Shown in pieces: positions 23,797 through 31,340 of a stretch of DNA of 38,847 nucleotides. The notes under the pieces are model-generated. The model saw only the letters and a list, made by a program, of their open reading frames with translations, had not been told where the DNA came from and made no database searches. This DNA comes from CAZGRP01 sp964527995 (GTDB lineage Bacteria > Zhuqueibacterota > Zhuqueibacteria > Oceanimicrobiales > CAZGRP01): contig CAZGRP010000040.1 in NCBI GenBank assembly GCA_964527995.1, positions 1 to 38,847 of the forward strand, written 5' to 3'. The first letter of the stretch is position 1, and each line of letters opens with the position of its first letter. The position numbers and the translations under genes are program-made.

Positions 23797-24827
23797 AAGC
23801 GGCTCGACTCTATGATTTCGATGATATCCGCATCGAGGAGGTGCCGATTCCCGAAATCGGACCTCAAGATGCCCTGGTGCGCATGAAGTGCTGTGGCATC
23901 TGCGGCAGCGATACCATGGCGTGGTACATCAAGAAGAAGGCACCTGTTTTTCTCGGCCACGAGCCTGCTGGCGTGATCGAACGCGTCGGGTCGGAAGTGG
24001 AGGGATTTCACCCGGGCGACCGCGTCTTCGTCCACCATCACGCGCCCTGCTTCGAATGTCACTACTGCCGCAAGCGGCTCTATTCGATGTGCCCGGCCTG
24101 GAAGGCCTCGCACCTGCAGCCTGGAGCGATCGCCGAGTTTGTGCGCGTGCCCGCCGGAAACCTGCGCGGTGACACCCTGAAGCTGCCGGAGACACTGAGC
24201 TTCGACGACGGCGCCCTGATCGAACCGCTGGCGTGTGCCGTGAAAGCCTTCAGGAAGGCCCGGTTCCAGCCCGGGGATCGGCTGGTCGTCATCGGCCTGG
24301 GCCCGATGGGCCAGTTCTTGATCGCCCTTGGCAAGCAGTACGGCGCCACAAAGGTGGTCGGCAGCGACGTGGTACCGTTTCGTCTCGAGAGTGCCCGGCG
24401 TTTCGGTGCCGATCTCGTGGTGAATGTGCGCCGTCATCGGTTGCCCGACGTTGTGGCCGAGCATCTGGGCGAGCAGAAAGCCGACGTGGTGATGGTCTGT
24501 CCCGGCAGCGTGGCTGCCGTCGAGGAGGGGATCGCCTGCGCCGGCAAGGGGGCGACGGTGGTCCTGTTTACGCCGACCCCTCCGGGGGAGGTGCTGACGG
24601 TCGAGCCGTACCAGCTCTACTTCGACGAGATCAATCTCGTACCGAGCTACTCCTGCGGACCGGACGATACCCGTGAGGCGCTGGATCTGATTCGCCGCGG
24701 CGTCGTCACGGCGGAGCAGATCGTCACCCACCGATTCCCGATCGATCAAACCGCGGAGGCATTCCGGCTGGCTGCCAGCGCCGGGGATTCTCTCAAGGTT
24801 GTGGTAACCATCAACGATGGCTTGTGA
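23793..24827 (+). CDS. zinc-dependent alcohol dehydrogenase (MDR), second copy
   Basis: A 344-residue medium-chain dehydrogenase. Catalytic zinc ligands are C37 (CGICGSD) and H56-E57 (FLGHEPAG) with the Glu in LIEPLACAVKAF; structural zinc cysteines are C86, C89, C92 and C100. The cofactor motif is VIGLGPMGQFLIAL. It resembles sorbitol and threonine dehydrogenases but is clearly different from the copy at 21619, so the two probably have different substrates. It overlaps the YgfZ/GcvT gene (ATGA) at its start and the cupin gene (GTGA) at its end. Confidence 0.94.
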   Translation: MKAARLYDFDDIRIEEVPIPEIGPQDALVRMKCCGICGSDTMAWYIKKKAPVFLGHEPAGVIERVGSEVEGFHPGDRVFVHHHAPCFECHYCRKRLYSMCPAWKASHLQPGAIAEFVRVPAGNLRGDTLKLPETLSFDDGALIEPLACAVKAFRKARFQPGDRLVVIGLGPMGQFLIALGKQYGATKVVGSDVVPFRLESARRFGADLVVNVRRHRLPDVVAEHLGEQKADVVMVCPGSVAAVEEGIACAGKGATVVLFTPTPPGEVLTVEPYQLYFDEINLVPSYSCGPDDTREALDLIRRGVVTAEQIVTHRFPIDQTAEAFRLAASAGDSLKVVVTINDGL

Positions 24828-25330
24828 TCGTGCCGAAAGAGGCGGACAGCGGCTTTGAGTGCGACTGGGGGGCTGGCACGGCAGCGACCAGGGGTGTGCC
24901 GCCTTCCCGCGTTTTCCGTTTTGAGGATTTCAAGTGGGAGGGCGTGACACCGCAGCCCTACAAGCTCAGCGATGACTGGCGGGAGATCGTGCGCCATGAA
25001 ATCGCTGGACGCCGAGGGGAGCAAACAGCCTTCCATCTACGTTATTTCGAGGTAGGTCCGGGAGGGTATTCGACCTTCGAGCAGCACCGGCACGAACATG
25101 TTGTTGTGGTGATCCGCGGGCGGGGACGGGTGCGACTGGGAGAGGTGTGGCACGATGTCGAGCCGCTGGACGCTGTCTACGTTGCCCCCGAGACCCCGCA
25201 TCAGTTTGTCAACCCGTACGGGGAGCCGTTCGGTTTCCTCTGCATCGTCGACGCCGAGCGTGACCGGCCGCGGCGGATCCAGGAAACGGATTCGAATTCG
25301 GACTCAGAGATGAAGAAAGGCCATCGATGA
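24824..25330 (+). CDS. cupin-domain protein
   Basis: A 168-residue small cupin. The first metal-binding motif is EQHRHEHVVVVIRGRGRVRLG (His pairs) and the second is VAPETPHQFVNPYGEPFGFLCIV. Single-domain cupins bind a divalent metal; functions range from sugar isomerases to dioxygenases, so the substrate is unknown. Start codon GTG overlaps the stop of the dehydrogenase (GTGA). The last 15 residues (ETDSNSDSE) come from a short hexamer-like repeat near 25287-25304 and look like a recent extension. Confidence 0.88.
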   Translation: MIVPKEADSGFECDWGAGTAATRGVPPSRVFRFEDFKWEGVTPQPYKLSDDWREIVRHEIAGRRGEQTAFHLRYFEVGPGGYSTFEQHRHEHVVVVIRGRGRVRLGEVWHDVEPLDAVYVAPETPHQFVNPYGEPFGFLCIVDAERDRPRRIQETDSNSDSEMKKGHR

Positions 25331-26562
25331 TCGAGTATCCCAAACTGCGACACGTGGAGATTTTTCCGGTTCAATCAGACAATGGCGACATGTACGCGCT
25401 CCGCGACCCAAGCGGCATCACCGACGAGGTGGTGGTGCTCGGCCCTGTGGCACTTTACCTCCTCCGTTTTTTCGACGGCCAGCATTCGCGCCTGGACATC
25501 CGCACAGAGTTTACAAGGGCGTTCGGGCAGTTTCTATTTGAAAACCAACTCAACGACCTCATCCGCCAGCTCGACGAGCACTTCCTGCTCGACAGCGAAA
25601 ACTACCGCGCACGCCGTCGATCCGTGGAAGAAGCTTTCCGGGCGGCGGCAAGCCGACCGGCCTGCCATGCCGGTCAGAGCTATCCGGCCGAGCCTGAGGA
25701 ACTTCGACGGACGCTGAACAGCTATTTTGAGGCGCCCGAAGGAGCCGGCAAGCCGAACGGCATCTCCCGCCGTCTGGCGCCTCCGCTGGCGCTGATTGCG
25801 CCACATATCGACCTGCGGCTGGGTGGGCCGTGCTATTCCCACGCCTATCGCGCGCTTCTGGAAAGTGAGCCGGTCGACTGCTTCGTCATCATCGGCACCG
25901 GCCACAATGGCATCAACGGTCTCTACGCTGCTTTGGACAAGGATTTTGAAACCCCACTGGGGAACGTTCGTTGCGATCATGATTTTCTCGGTCTGCTGTC
26001 GCAACACTACGCCGGGGAACTGTACGCGGATATCCTGCCGCACAGAACCGAGCACACCATCGAGTTCCAGGTGATCTTCCTGCAGCATCTGCTGGCCGAC
26101 CGACAGGATTTCACGATCGTCCCCCTGCTGGCCTCTTTTTCCTACCATTTCCTGGATTCCGGCAAGTTCCCGCGTGAAGCGATGGTCGTGGATCGTTTTA
26201 CCGCGGCGCTGCGCGAGTCGCTCCGGGAGTACCCCGGGAGGGTCTGCGTCATCGCCAGTGTCGACCTTTCCCATATCGGTCCACGTTATGGCGACGGCCA
26301 GGCTGTGGATCCGGCTTTTTTGACGCGCGTGGGTGCGGCCGACCGCGAGGCCTTGCAGGCTGCCGAGGCTCTGGACGCCGAACGCTTCCACGCCGTCGTC
26401 CGGCAGAGCGGAGATCGCTATCGGATGTGTGGTTTCTCGCCGATCTACACCTTGCTGAAGAGCGTGCCGGCGCGGCAGGGGAAGGTTCTGCAGTATAGCA
26501 AGGCAGCAATGGACGGAACCGGGTCCTACGTGACCTTCGCGAGCATGGCGTTCTACGCGTGA
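25327..26562 (+). CDS. MEMO-family protein (AmmeMemoRadiSam system B-like) with N-terminal extension
   Basis: A 411-residue protein. Residues from about 113 to the end are a MEMO domain with the expected metal-site residues: H160 (IAPHID), H193 (GTGHNG) and C367 (RMCGFSP), plus HRTEHTIEFQVIFLQHLL. MEMO proteins resemble class III extradiol dioxygenases, and in bacteria they often sit with AMMECR1 and a radical SAM protein; neither partner is here. Residues 1-110 are an extra domain (VVLGPVALYLLRFFDGQHSRLDI...LIRQLDEHFLLDSE) that resembles PqqD-like/RRE folds. The ATG overlaps the cupin stop (ATGA). Confidence 0.9.
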   Translation: MIEYPKLRHVEIFPVQSDNGDMYALRDPSGITDEVVVLGPVALYLLRFFDGQHSRLDIRTEFTRAFGQFLFENQLNDLIRQLDEHFLLDSENYRARRRSVEEAFRAAASRPACHAGQSYPAEPEELRRTLNSYFEAPEGAGKPNGISRRLAPPLALIAPHIDLRLGGPCYSHAYRALLESEPVDCFVIIGTGHNGINGLYAALDKDFETPLGNVRCDHDFLGLLSQHYAGELYADILPHRTEHTIEFQVIFLQHLLADRQDFTIVPLLASFSYHFLDSGKFPREAMVVDRFTAALRESLREYPGRVCVIASVDLSHIGPRYGDGQAVDPAFLTRVGAADREALQAAEALDAERFHAVVRQSGDRYRMCGFSPIYTLLKSVPARQGKVLQYSKAAMDGTGSYVTFASMAFYA

Positions 26563-26569
26563 GGCGATC

Positions 26570-26950
26570 ATGCGCATCAGCCGACAGGAGGCCGACGACA
26601 AACGCCGGGAGTTCTTTCCCGAAACCTACGTGCGGCGCTCCGCCAAAATCCTGAGGCTATTGAGCGAGGAAAACCGGCTGCGCATCATGCTCTACCTGGC
26701 CAAAGAGGGCCCTGTGTCGGTCGGCGAGATCTCCCAGGTCCTGGAGATCCATCAGACGACCATCAGTCACCATCTCGCCCTGCTGCGAAACGCCGACCTC
26801 GTTGTAGCCAGCCGCGAAGGCAAGAATGTCTTCTATGATGTCAACGAGCCCCTTTGGCGGGAGATGGGACTGCAGTTCTTCACCTATCTCCGCAAAGGCG
26901 ATGATATCACCTTTCTCGACCGGTTCGTGCTCAGGCGTCTGAAGAAATAG
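26570..26950 (+). CDS. ArsR-family transcriptional regulator
   Basis: A 126-residue winged-helix protein. The HTH is clear: LLSEENRLRIMLYLAKEGPVSVGEISQVLEIHQTTISHHLALLRNADLVVASREGKNVFYDV, typical of ArsR/SmtB. The classical metal site ELCVCDL in the recognition helix is absent, so it probably answers to another signal. The gene starts 7 bp after the MEMO gene with GAGG 5 nt upstream and is the last gene of the cluster, so it may regulate the cluster (inference). Confidence 0.92.
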   Translation: MRISRQEADDKRREFFPETYVRRSAKILRLLSEENRLRIMLYLAKEGPVSVGEISQVLEIHQTTISHHLALLRNADLVVASREGKNVFYDVNEPLWREMGLQFFTYLRKGDDITFLDRFVLRRLKK

Positions 26951-27184
26951 TCGTCGAAGCGCCTCGCGCTGCCTCGGAGAAGGCGCAGTGTGTTTTCCTG
27001 TGGCGAGGGGGCCGGGCGCTGTGGAAGATGGATATCACCGCGAGGCAGGTGGGTCAAGGGTGCCGTGGATTGGTCACGACACCTTTTTCGTTGGTACGGT
27101 CGGCGCCCGGCGGTGGGGCCGCCGTCGGGCTGGTGGCCCTCGAATGTGACAGGTGGATGCTGTGCGTCCGTGCGGACAAGGTAC

Positions 27185-28108
27185 ATGTTGCACACCTACT
27201 TGATCCTGTTGCTCGGCGTTGTCGCCGTCAGCTTTGCTTCGATTCTCATCCGGCTATGTGAGGCACCGGCGCTGAGCATCGCAGCCTACCGGCTGACTCT
27301 GGCGGCAGGCTTTTTTCTCCTTGCCGGGTTGCTGCCGCGAACGCCGAGGGCGGAGGTTCGTTTGCGCCGTAGCGACATTCTCTGGGCCGGGCTGTCGGGT
27401 ACGTTCCTCAGCATTCACTTCGCCACCTGGATTACCTCGCTGCAGTTCACTTCGGTGGCCAGCTCGGTCGTGTTGGTGACCACCGCACCTCTTTTCGTGG
27501 CTCTGGGTTCGACGTTGTTTCTTCATGAGCGGCTGTCGCGAACCACGTGGATCGGCATCGCCGTCAGCACGGTCGGCGCCATGGTGGTGGGAGGCAGCGA
27601 CTTCACCGGCGGCAGTGAGCCACTGCTCGGTGATTCGTTGGCGCTGGCGGGAGCGATTGCCGGGGCCGGATATTTTCTCGTCGGCCGGCGTTTGCGTAAG
27701 AGACTCGGCACACTGGCCTACGTCCGCCTGGTTTACAGCACCGCCGCGGTCTGGCTGGTGGCGGTCGCCCTGATGAGCCGGTCCCCTCTGTCCGGTTTTA
27801 CGCCACGCACCTATGTGCTCCTGTTCCTGATCGCTTTTGTCCCCCAGGTCATCGGCCACACGTCCTTCAACTGGGCCCTGCGGAACGTATCCGCTGCGCT
27901 GGTAGCAGTGACCATCCTGGGAGAACCTGTGGGCGCGTCGCTGCTGGCCTATTTTCTCTTGAACGAAGCACTGACGACGGCCAGAATCCTGGGTGGCCTG
28001 CTGATTCTCGTTGGCGTCGGCGTTACCCTGCGGGCGGAATCGGCCTCGGCGGTACCTGCTGCAGAGGTGCCGGAGGTGGAGCTGGCTGAGTCCCGGGCTG
28101 GTGGGTAG
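27185..28108 (+). CDS. EamA/DMT-family transporter
   Basis: About 307 residues in two EamA repeats and about ten predicted membrane helices (for example YLILLLGVVAVSFASILIRL at the start and ILGGLLILVGVGVTL near the end). The family moves metabolites such as amino acids or nucleosides across the inner membrane; the substrate is unknown. The ATG at 27185 follows ACAAGG closely; a GTG 15 bp upstream is possible. The 234-bp gap before it holds no gene. A heptamer repeat and the assembly gap follow the stop codon. Confidence 0.9.
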   Translation: MLHTYLILLLGVVAVSFASILIRLCEAPALSIAAYRLTLAAGFFLLAGLLPRTPRAEVRLRRSDILWAGLSGTFLSIHFATWITSLQFTSVASSVVLVTTAPLFVALGSTLFLHERLSRTTWIGIAVSTVGAMVVGGSDFTGGSEPLLGDSLALAGAIAGAGYFLVGRRLRKRLGTLAYVRLVYSTAAVWLVAVALMSRSPLSGFTPRTYVLLFLIAFVPQVIGHTSFNWALRNVSAALVAVTILGEPVGASLLAYFLLNEALTTARILGGLLILVGVGVTLRAESASAVPAAEVPEVELAESRAGG

Positions 28109-28124
28109 AGGCAGGAGGGGGGAA

Positions 28125-28268
28125 TGCAAAGTGCAAAGTGCAAAATGCAAAATGNNNNNNNNNNNNNNNNNNNNNNNNNNNNNNNNNNNNNNNNNNNNNN
28201 NNNNNNNNNNNNNNNNNNNNNNNNNNNNNNNNNNNNNNNNNNNNNNNNNNNNNNTGCAAAATGCAAAA
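28125..28268. repeat. heptamer tandem repeat TGCAAAA containing an assembly gap
   Basis: Before the gap are two TGCAAAG and two TGCAAAA units (28125-28152); after it two more TGCAAAA units (28255-28268). The true copy number is unknown because 100 Ns lie within it. The array starts 16 bp after the EamA stop codon and matches the unit and order of the locus at 18165. Confidence 0.85.
28155..28254. other. assembly gap of 100 Ns
   Basis: Exactly 100 N bases, the usual placeholder for a gap of unknown size. Both edges are in TGCAAAA repeats. Confidence 0.99.
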
Positions 28269-28326
28269 TGGAAGTGTGTGACGAGAGTGGTTGTGTGCCT
28301 GGAAGCAGAAAGGGAGGGCCTTGGAG

Positions 28327-29211
28327 GTGCGATTCCTGGTGATCGTCAACCCCGTTGCCGGAAACGGTGCCGGGGCGCGCCGCGGCAGTGAGACGGTTGA
28401 AGCCTTGCACAAACTGGGTTTTGCCACGGAGGTGGCTGCGTCGGAATATGCCGGGCACGCCGTAGAGATCGCCGCGGCCGTGGGGCACCGCTCGGTCGAC
28501 GGCATCGTGGTGGTCGGGGGAGATGGTACCGTGTACGAAGTCGCCAACGGCCTGCTGGGGCACGGCACCGACATGCCCGCCGTGGCGATCGTTCCTGCCG
28601 GGACTGGGAATTCCCTGGCGCACGACCTGGGGGCGACCGACTTCGAGTCGGCAATGGCGGTGATCTCTCAAGGGCGAACGCGCACCATCGATGCCGGGCG
28701 TTACGAGTGGGCAGGCGCCTGTCGTTATTTCCTGAACGTACTGGGTGTCGGGTTTGTGGCCGCCGTGGCCAGGCGGTCCATACGGTTGAAGGAACTTGGG
28801 CATCTCAGCTATGTGTTGAGTGTTTTCATGGAGCTGGTGCGCATGCGCGACTTCCACCTGATCCTGGAAGTGGATGGTCACACGGTGGAATGCCAGAACC
28901 ACTTTGTCGAGGTCTGCAACTCCCGCTACACCGCCGGCAACATGCTGATTGCACCCCAGGCGGACCTCAGCGACGGCCTCCTCGATATTGTGCTGCTGAA
29001 CAGCATCTCGCGGCTGGGGCTGGTGCGGGCTTTCCCCACCGTCTATTCCGGGAAGCACCTGTCGCATCCGCACGTCGAGGTCTACCGTGGCCAGAAGCTG
29101 TCCCTGCACGCCGATCCACCGCAGCCCCTGACCCCGGACGGCGAGGTGATCGGCCAGACACCGCTCACGATTGAAGCCGTGCCTGCTGCGTTGAAGGTGT
29201 TCTGCCGATGA
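28327..29211 (+). CDS. diacylglycerol-kinase-like lipid kinase
   Basis: A 294-residue protein of the DagK_cat/YegS type. Visible motifs: NPVAGNGAGARRG near residue 7, VVVGGDGTVYEVANGLL and VPAGTGNSLAHDLG; the C-terminal half is the beta-sandwich with APQADLSDGLLDIVLL. It phosphorylates diacylglycerol, sphingosine-like or other lipids at the inner membrane face with ATP. The GTG at 28327 lies 9 nt after GGAGG; a TTG at 28321 is the alternative. Its stop overlaps the acyltransferase start (ATGA), so the two belong to one lipid-related operon. Confidence 0.92.
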   Translation: MRFLVIVNPVAGNGAGARRGSETVEALHKLGFATEVAASEYAGHAVEIAAAVGHRSVDGIVVVGGDGTVYEVANGLLGHGTDMPAVAIVPAGTGNSLAHDLGATDFESAMAVISQGRTRTIDAGRYEWAGACRYFLNVLGVGFVAAVARRSIRLKELGHLSYVLSVFMELVRMRDFHLILEVDGHTVECQNHFVEVCNSRYTAGNMLIAPQADLSDGLLDIVLLNSISRLGLVRAFPTVYSGKHLSHPHVEVYRGQKLSLHADPPQPLTPDGEVIGQTPLTIEAVPAALKVFCR

Positions 29212-29930
29212 AGATCGTGCGTTCGATCCTTTCCTATCTGGTCGGTTTGTTGACTTTCACGCTGCTGGCGGTGACCACGATCGTGCTGTCGCTGTTTTTC
29301 GATCAGGCACGTATCGATCCCCTGATCAAGCGGCTGTGCCGGATTTTTGTCCGGTCTGTGGGGATCCGGGTCTGCGTCGATGGAGCCGAGAGGCTTGATG
29401 GCAGGCGTCGCGTCCTGCTCATCGCCAATCACGTCAACATCTTCGACCCTTTCCTCTTCGAAGGCTATCTGCCGATCTTCTTTCGCGGCGTGGAGCTCGC
29501 TTCGCATTTCGGCTGGCCTCTCTACGGCTGGCTGATCCGCAAAATCGGCAACATTCCGATTGAGCGAGATCATCCTCGGCGCGCTGCTCGCACCCTGGAG
29601 CAGGTCGTTCATGTGCTCAAGAGCCTCCACTCTGTGATGATGTTTCCGGAGGGTCATCGTACCTCGGATGGCAGGTTGCAACGATTCAAGCGAGGCGTCT
29701 TCGTTGTTGCCAAGGAAGCAGGGGTGCCGGTGGTGCCCGTTGTGCAGATCGGCAGCTACGAGGTGAAACGCAAGGGCCACTGGCTGGTCCGGCCGGGCCT
29801 GGTGCGGCTCCGCATCGGCGAGCCCATCCCCGAGGAGAGGATCGCTGCGCTCGACGTCGATGAGCTTCGCGACTTGGCGAGGCAGAAGATGCTGGACTTG
29901 CTCACGACTCCCTCGGGTCCCCAACCATGA
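29208..29930 (+). CDS. lysophospholipid acyltransferase (PlsC-like)
   Basis: A 240-residue membrane-bound acyltransferase. One hydrophobic segment is at residues 10-31. The catalytic HX4D is NHVNIFD (H75, D80), and the second motif is FPEGHRTSDG (146-155), a variant of FPEGTRS. It transfers an acyl group to lysophosphatidic acid or a related acceptor. ATGA overlaps tie it to the lipid kinase before it and to RNase Z after it, so one transcript probably carries all three. Confidence 0.93.
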   Translation: MKIVRSILSYLVGLLTFTLLAVTTIVLSLFFDQARIDPLIKRLCRIFVRSVGIRVCVDGAERLDGRRRVLLIANHVNIFDPFLFEGYLPIFFRGVELASHFGWPLYGWLIRKIGNIPIERDHPRRAARTLEQVVHVLKSLHSVMMFPEGHRTSDGRLQRFKRGVFVVAKEAGVPVVPVVQIGSYEVKRKGHWLVRPGLVRLRIGEPIPEERIAALDVDELRDLARQKMLDLLTTPSGPQP

Positions 29931-30853
29931 AGCTGATTCTGCTGGGCACCTCGGCGGCGCTGCCGTCTCTGCGGCGGCAGGTTTCGGCCACGGCCGTGGA
30001 TCTGGGACCGGAGCTGCTTCTGTTCGATTGCGGCGAAGGCACGCAGGTGCAGTACCGCCGGGCGCGTCTGCGTCCCGGCAAGCTGCGCCGCATTCTGATC
30101 GGCCACTTCCATGGCGACCACCTCTTTGGACTGCCGGGTTTTCTGACCTCGCTGCAGATGATGAGCCGGCAAACGCCACTGCAGCTCGTGGGGCCTCGCG
30201 GCCTGCGAGCCTTCGTCGACTTTATGCAGAAGCTGACGGGTTTCAGCCTGGAGTACGATGTGCACTTTCACGAAGTCGATCCGCAGGCGCCGTCCGCGAC
30301 ACTGGTGACCCCGGCGTACCGAATCGAGTCGTTTCCGCTGGAGCACGGCTCGTTCTCAATCGGCTATGCCATCATCGAAAACGATCAGCCCGGAAGGTTC
30401 GATGGCCGCAGGGCCGAGCAGCTCGGCATTCCACCAGGCCCGCTGCGCAGTCGCCTGCAGGCTGGCGAATCGGTCGTTCTTCCCGACGGCCGCCGGGTGC
30501 AGCCGCAGGAGGTCGTTGGCCCACCACGCCCGGGGCGCCGCGTGGTCTATGCGCTCGACACCCGGCCGTGCGAGGCCGTCCTGCGGACTGCGGCTCGTGC
30601 CGATGTTCTGATTCACGATGCCACCTTCGACCATTCCCGCCAAGACCTGGCGGCTCAGACGGGCCACTCGACGGTGGTAGAGGCCGCTGAGATCGCACAC
30701 GCGGCGCAGGTCAAGCTGCTCGTCCTCACCCACATCAGCACGCGCTACGAGGAGAAGGACGACCCGATGCTGCTGGCCCAGGCGACTGCGGTGTTTCCGA
30801 ACTGCGTGCTGGCGCACGACCTGATGCGCATCGATGTACCGCGGGTGAAGTAG
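29927..30853 (+). CDS. rnz: ribonuclease Z
   Basis: A 308-residue metallo-beta-lactamase-fold nuclease of the normal short-form length. The metal-binding HFHGDHLFGLPG is at residues 60-71, LFDCGEGTQ at 32-40, later HDATFDHS and LVLTHISTRYE. RNase Z cuts the 3' trailer of tRNA precursors in the cytoplasm. The start overlaps the acyltransferase stop (ATGA). No terminator was found after it; the following spacer holds the sigma54 elements. Confidence 0.95.
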   Translation: MKLILLGTSAALPSLRRQVSATAVDLGPELLLFDCGEGTQVQYRRARLRPGKLRRILIGHFHGDHLFGLPGFLTSLQMMSRQTPLQLVGPRGLRAFVDFMQKLTGFSLEYDVHFHEVDPQAPSATLVTPAYRIESFPLEHGSFSIGYAIIENDQPGRFDGRRAEQLGIPPGPLRSRLQAGESVVLPDGRRVQPQEVVGPPRPGRRVVYALDTRPCEAVLRTAARADVLIHDATFDHSRQDLAAQTGHSTVVEAAEIAHAAQVKLLVLTHISTRYEEKDDPMLLAQATAVFPNCVLAHDLMRIDVPRVK

Positions 30854-30942
30854 TCGCATGATTCGGAGCCGGCACCGGCTCAAGGCAGTTCCTTGGGCTC
30901 CCGAATCCGCCCAGAAACGCTACGCTGTTGAACGCACTCATG

Positions 30943-30979
30943 GTTGCAACTTGAAACGCGATACGTCACATTTTGAAAC
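30943..30979 (+). promoter_or_regulatory. paired upstream activator sites, locus 1
   Basis: GTTGCAACTTGAAAC (30943-30957) and GTCACATTTTGAAAC (30965-30979) fit GTYRCA-N3-TGMAAC and start exactly 22 bp apart. A third, weaker site, GTTAAT-N4-TGAAAC, is at 31050-31065. The second site lies 129 nt before the -24 GG at 31103, as expected for a sigma54 enhancer. The DNA between (31020-31067) is unusually A/T-rich. Confidence 0.55.
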
Positions 30980-31100
30980 GCTTCTCTACGGCTGGCCGAC
31001 TGCCAACGTCGTCGACGGCACTAAGTTATTTTACTCTAACGTAATGTTTGTTAATGAGTTGAAACGATCCGCGGACAAGGATGAGGGCTTTGCAGTGGTT

Positions 31101-31117
31101 TTGGCACGTGAATTGTA
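31101..31117 (+). promoter_or_regulatory. sigma54 (-24/-12) promoter of the small RNA
   Basis: TTGGCACG-N4-TTGTA matches the sigma54 consensus YTGGCACG-N4-TTGCW at all fixed positions except C to T in the -12 element. Predicted start is near 31127. A sigma54 activator gene lies 6 kb downstream. Confidence 0.75.
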
Positions 31118-31126
31118 GAAGATAAA

Positions 31127-31197
31127 AGCGACCGAGCGGTAAGCTACGACCGGTAACTCCCCTAATCCCGGTGTGGCCATCGCTCGGTTTTTCTTTT
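31127..31197 (+). ncRNA. predicted sigma54-dependent small RNA, about 70 nt
   Basis: Predicted from the promoter to the U-tract. The outer stem ACCGAGCG (31131-31138) pairs with CGCTCGGT (31181-31188) and encloses an inner hairpin ACCGG (31149-31153)/CCGGT (31168-31172). The 14-nt loop of the inner hairpin holds CUCCCC (31157-31162), complementary to GGGGAG-type Shine-Dalgarno sequences. There is no start codon with a ribosome-binding site inside. The next gene has its own promoter at 31289, so this is not simply its leader. I recognise no known RNA family. Confidence 0.55.
31131..31197 (+). terminator. terminator closing the small RNA
   Basis: The 8-bp outer stem is followed directly by TTTTTCTTTT (31188-31197). 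The stem is unusual because its 5' arm is the start of the transcript, as in compact small RNAs. Confidence 0.6.
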
Positions 31198-31288
31198 GGT
31201 CTCGGCTCTCATCGCTTCGCCTTCTATTCCTGCCCTGCATTGAGTCTTGCCGTATCGTCAACTCTCCGGCTGCGCCGCTGCTTTGCAG

Positions 31289-31317
31289 TTGACATTTCCG
31301 CTTCGGCTGCGTATTTT
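31289..31317 (+). promoter_or_regulatory. sigma70 promoter of the Gfo/Idh gene
   Basis: Perfect TTGACA (31289-31294), 17 bp, then TATTTT (31312-31317). It lies after the small-RNA terminator, so the oxidoreductase gene can be transcribed independently. Confidence 0.7.
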
Positions 31318-31340
31318 CTGCCTGTACATGAACCGGTTCT

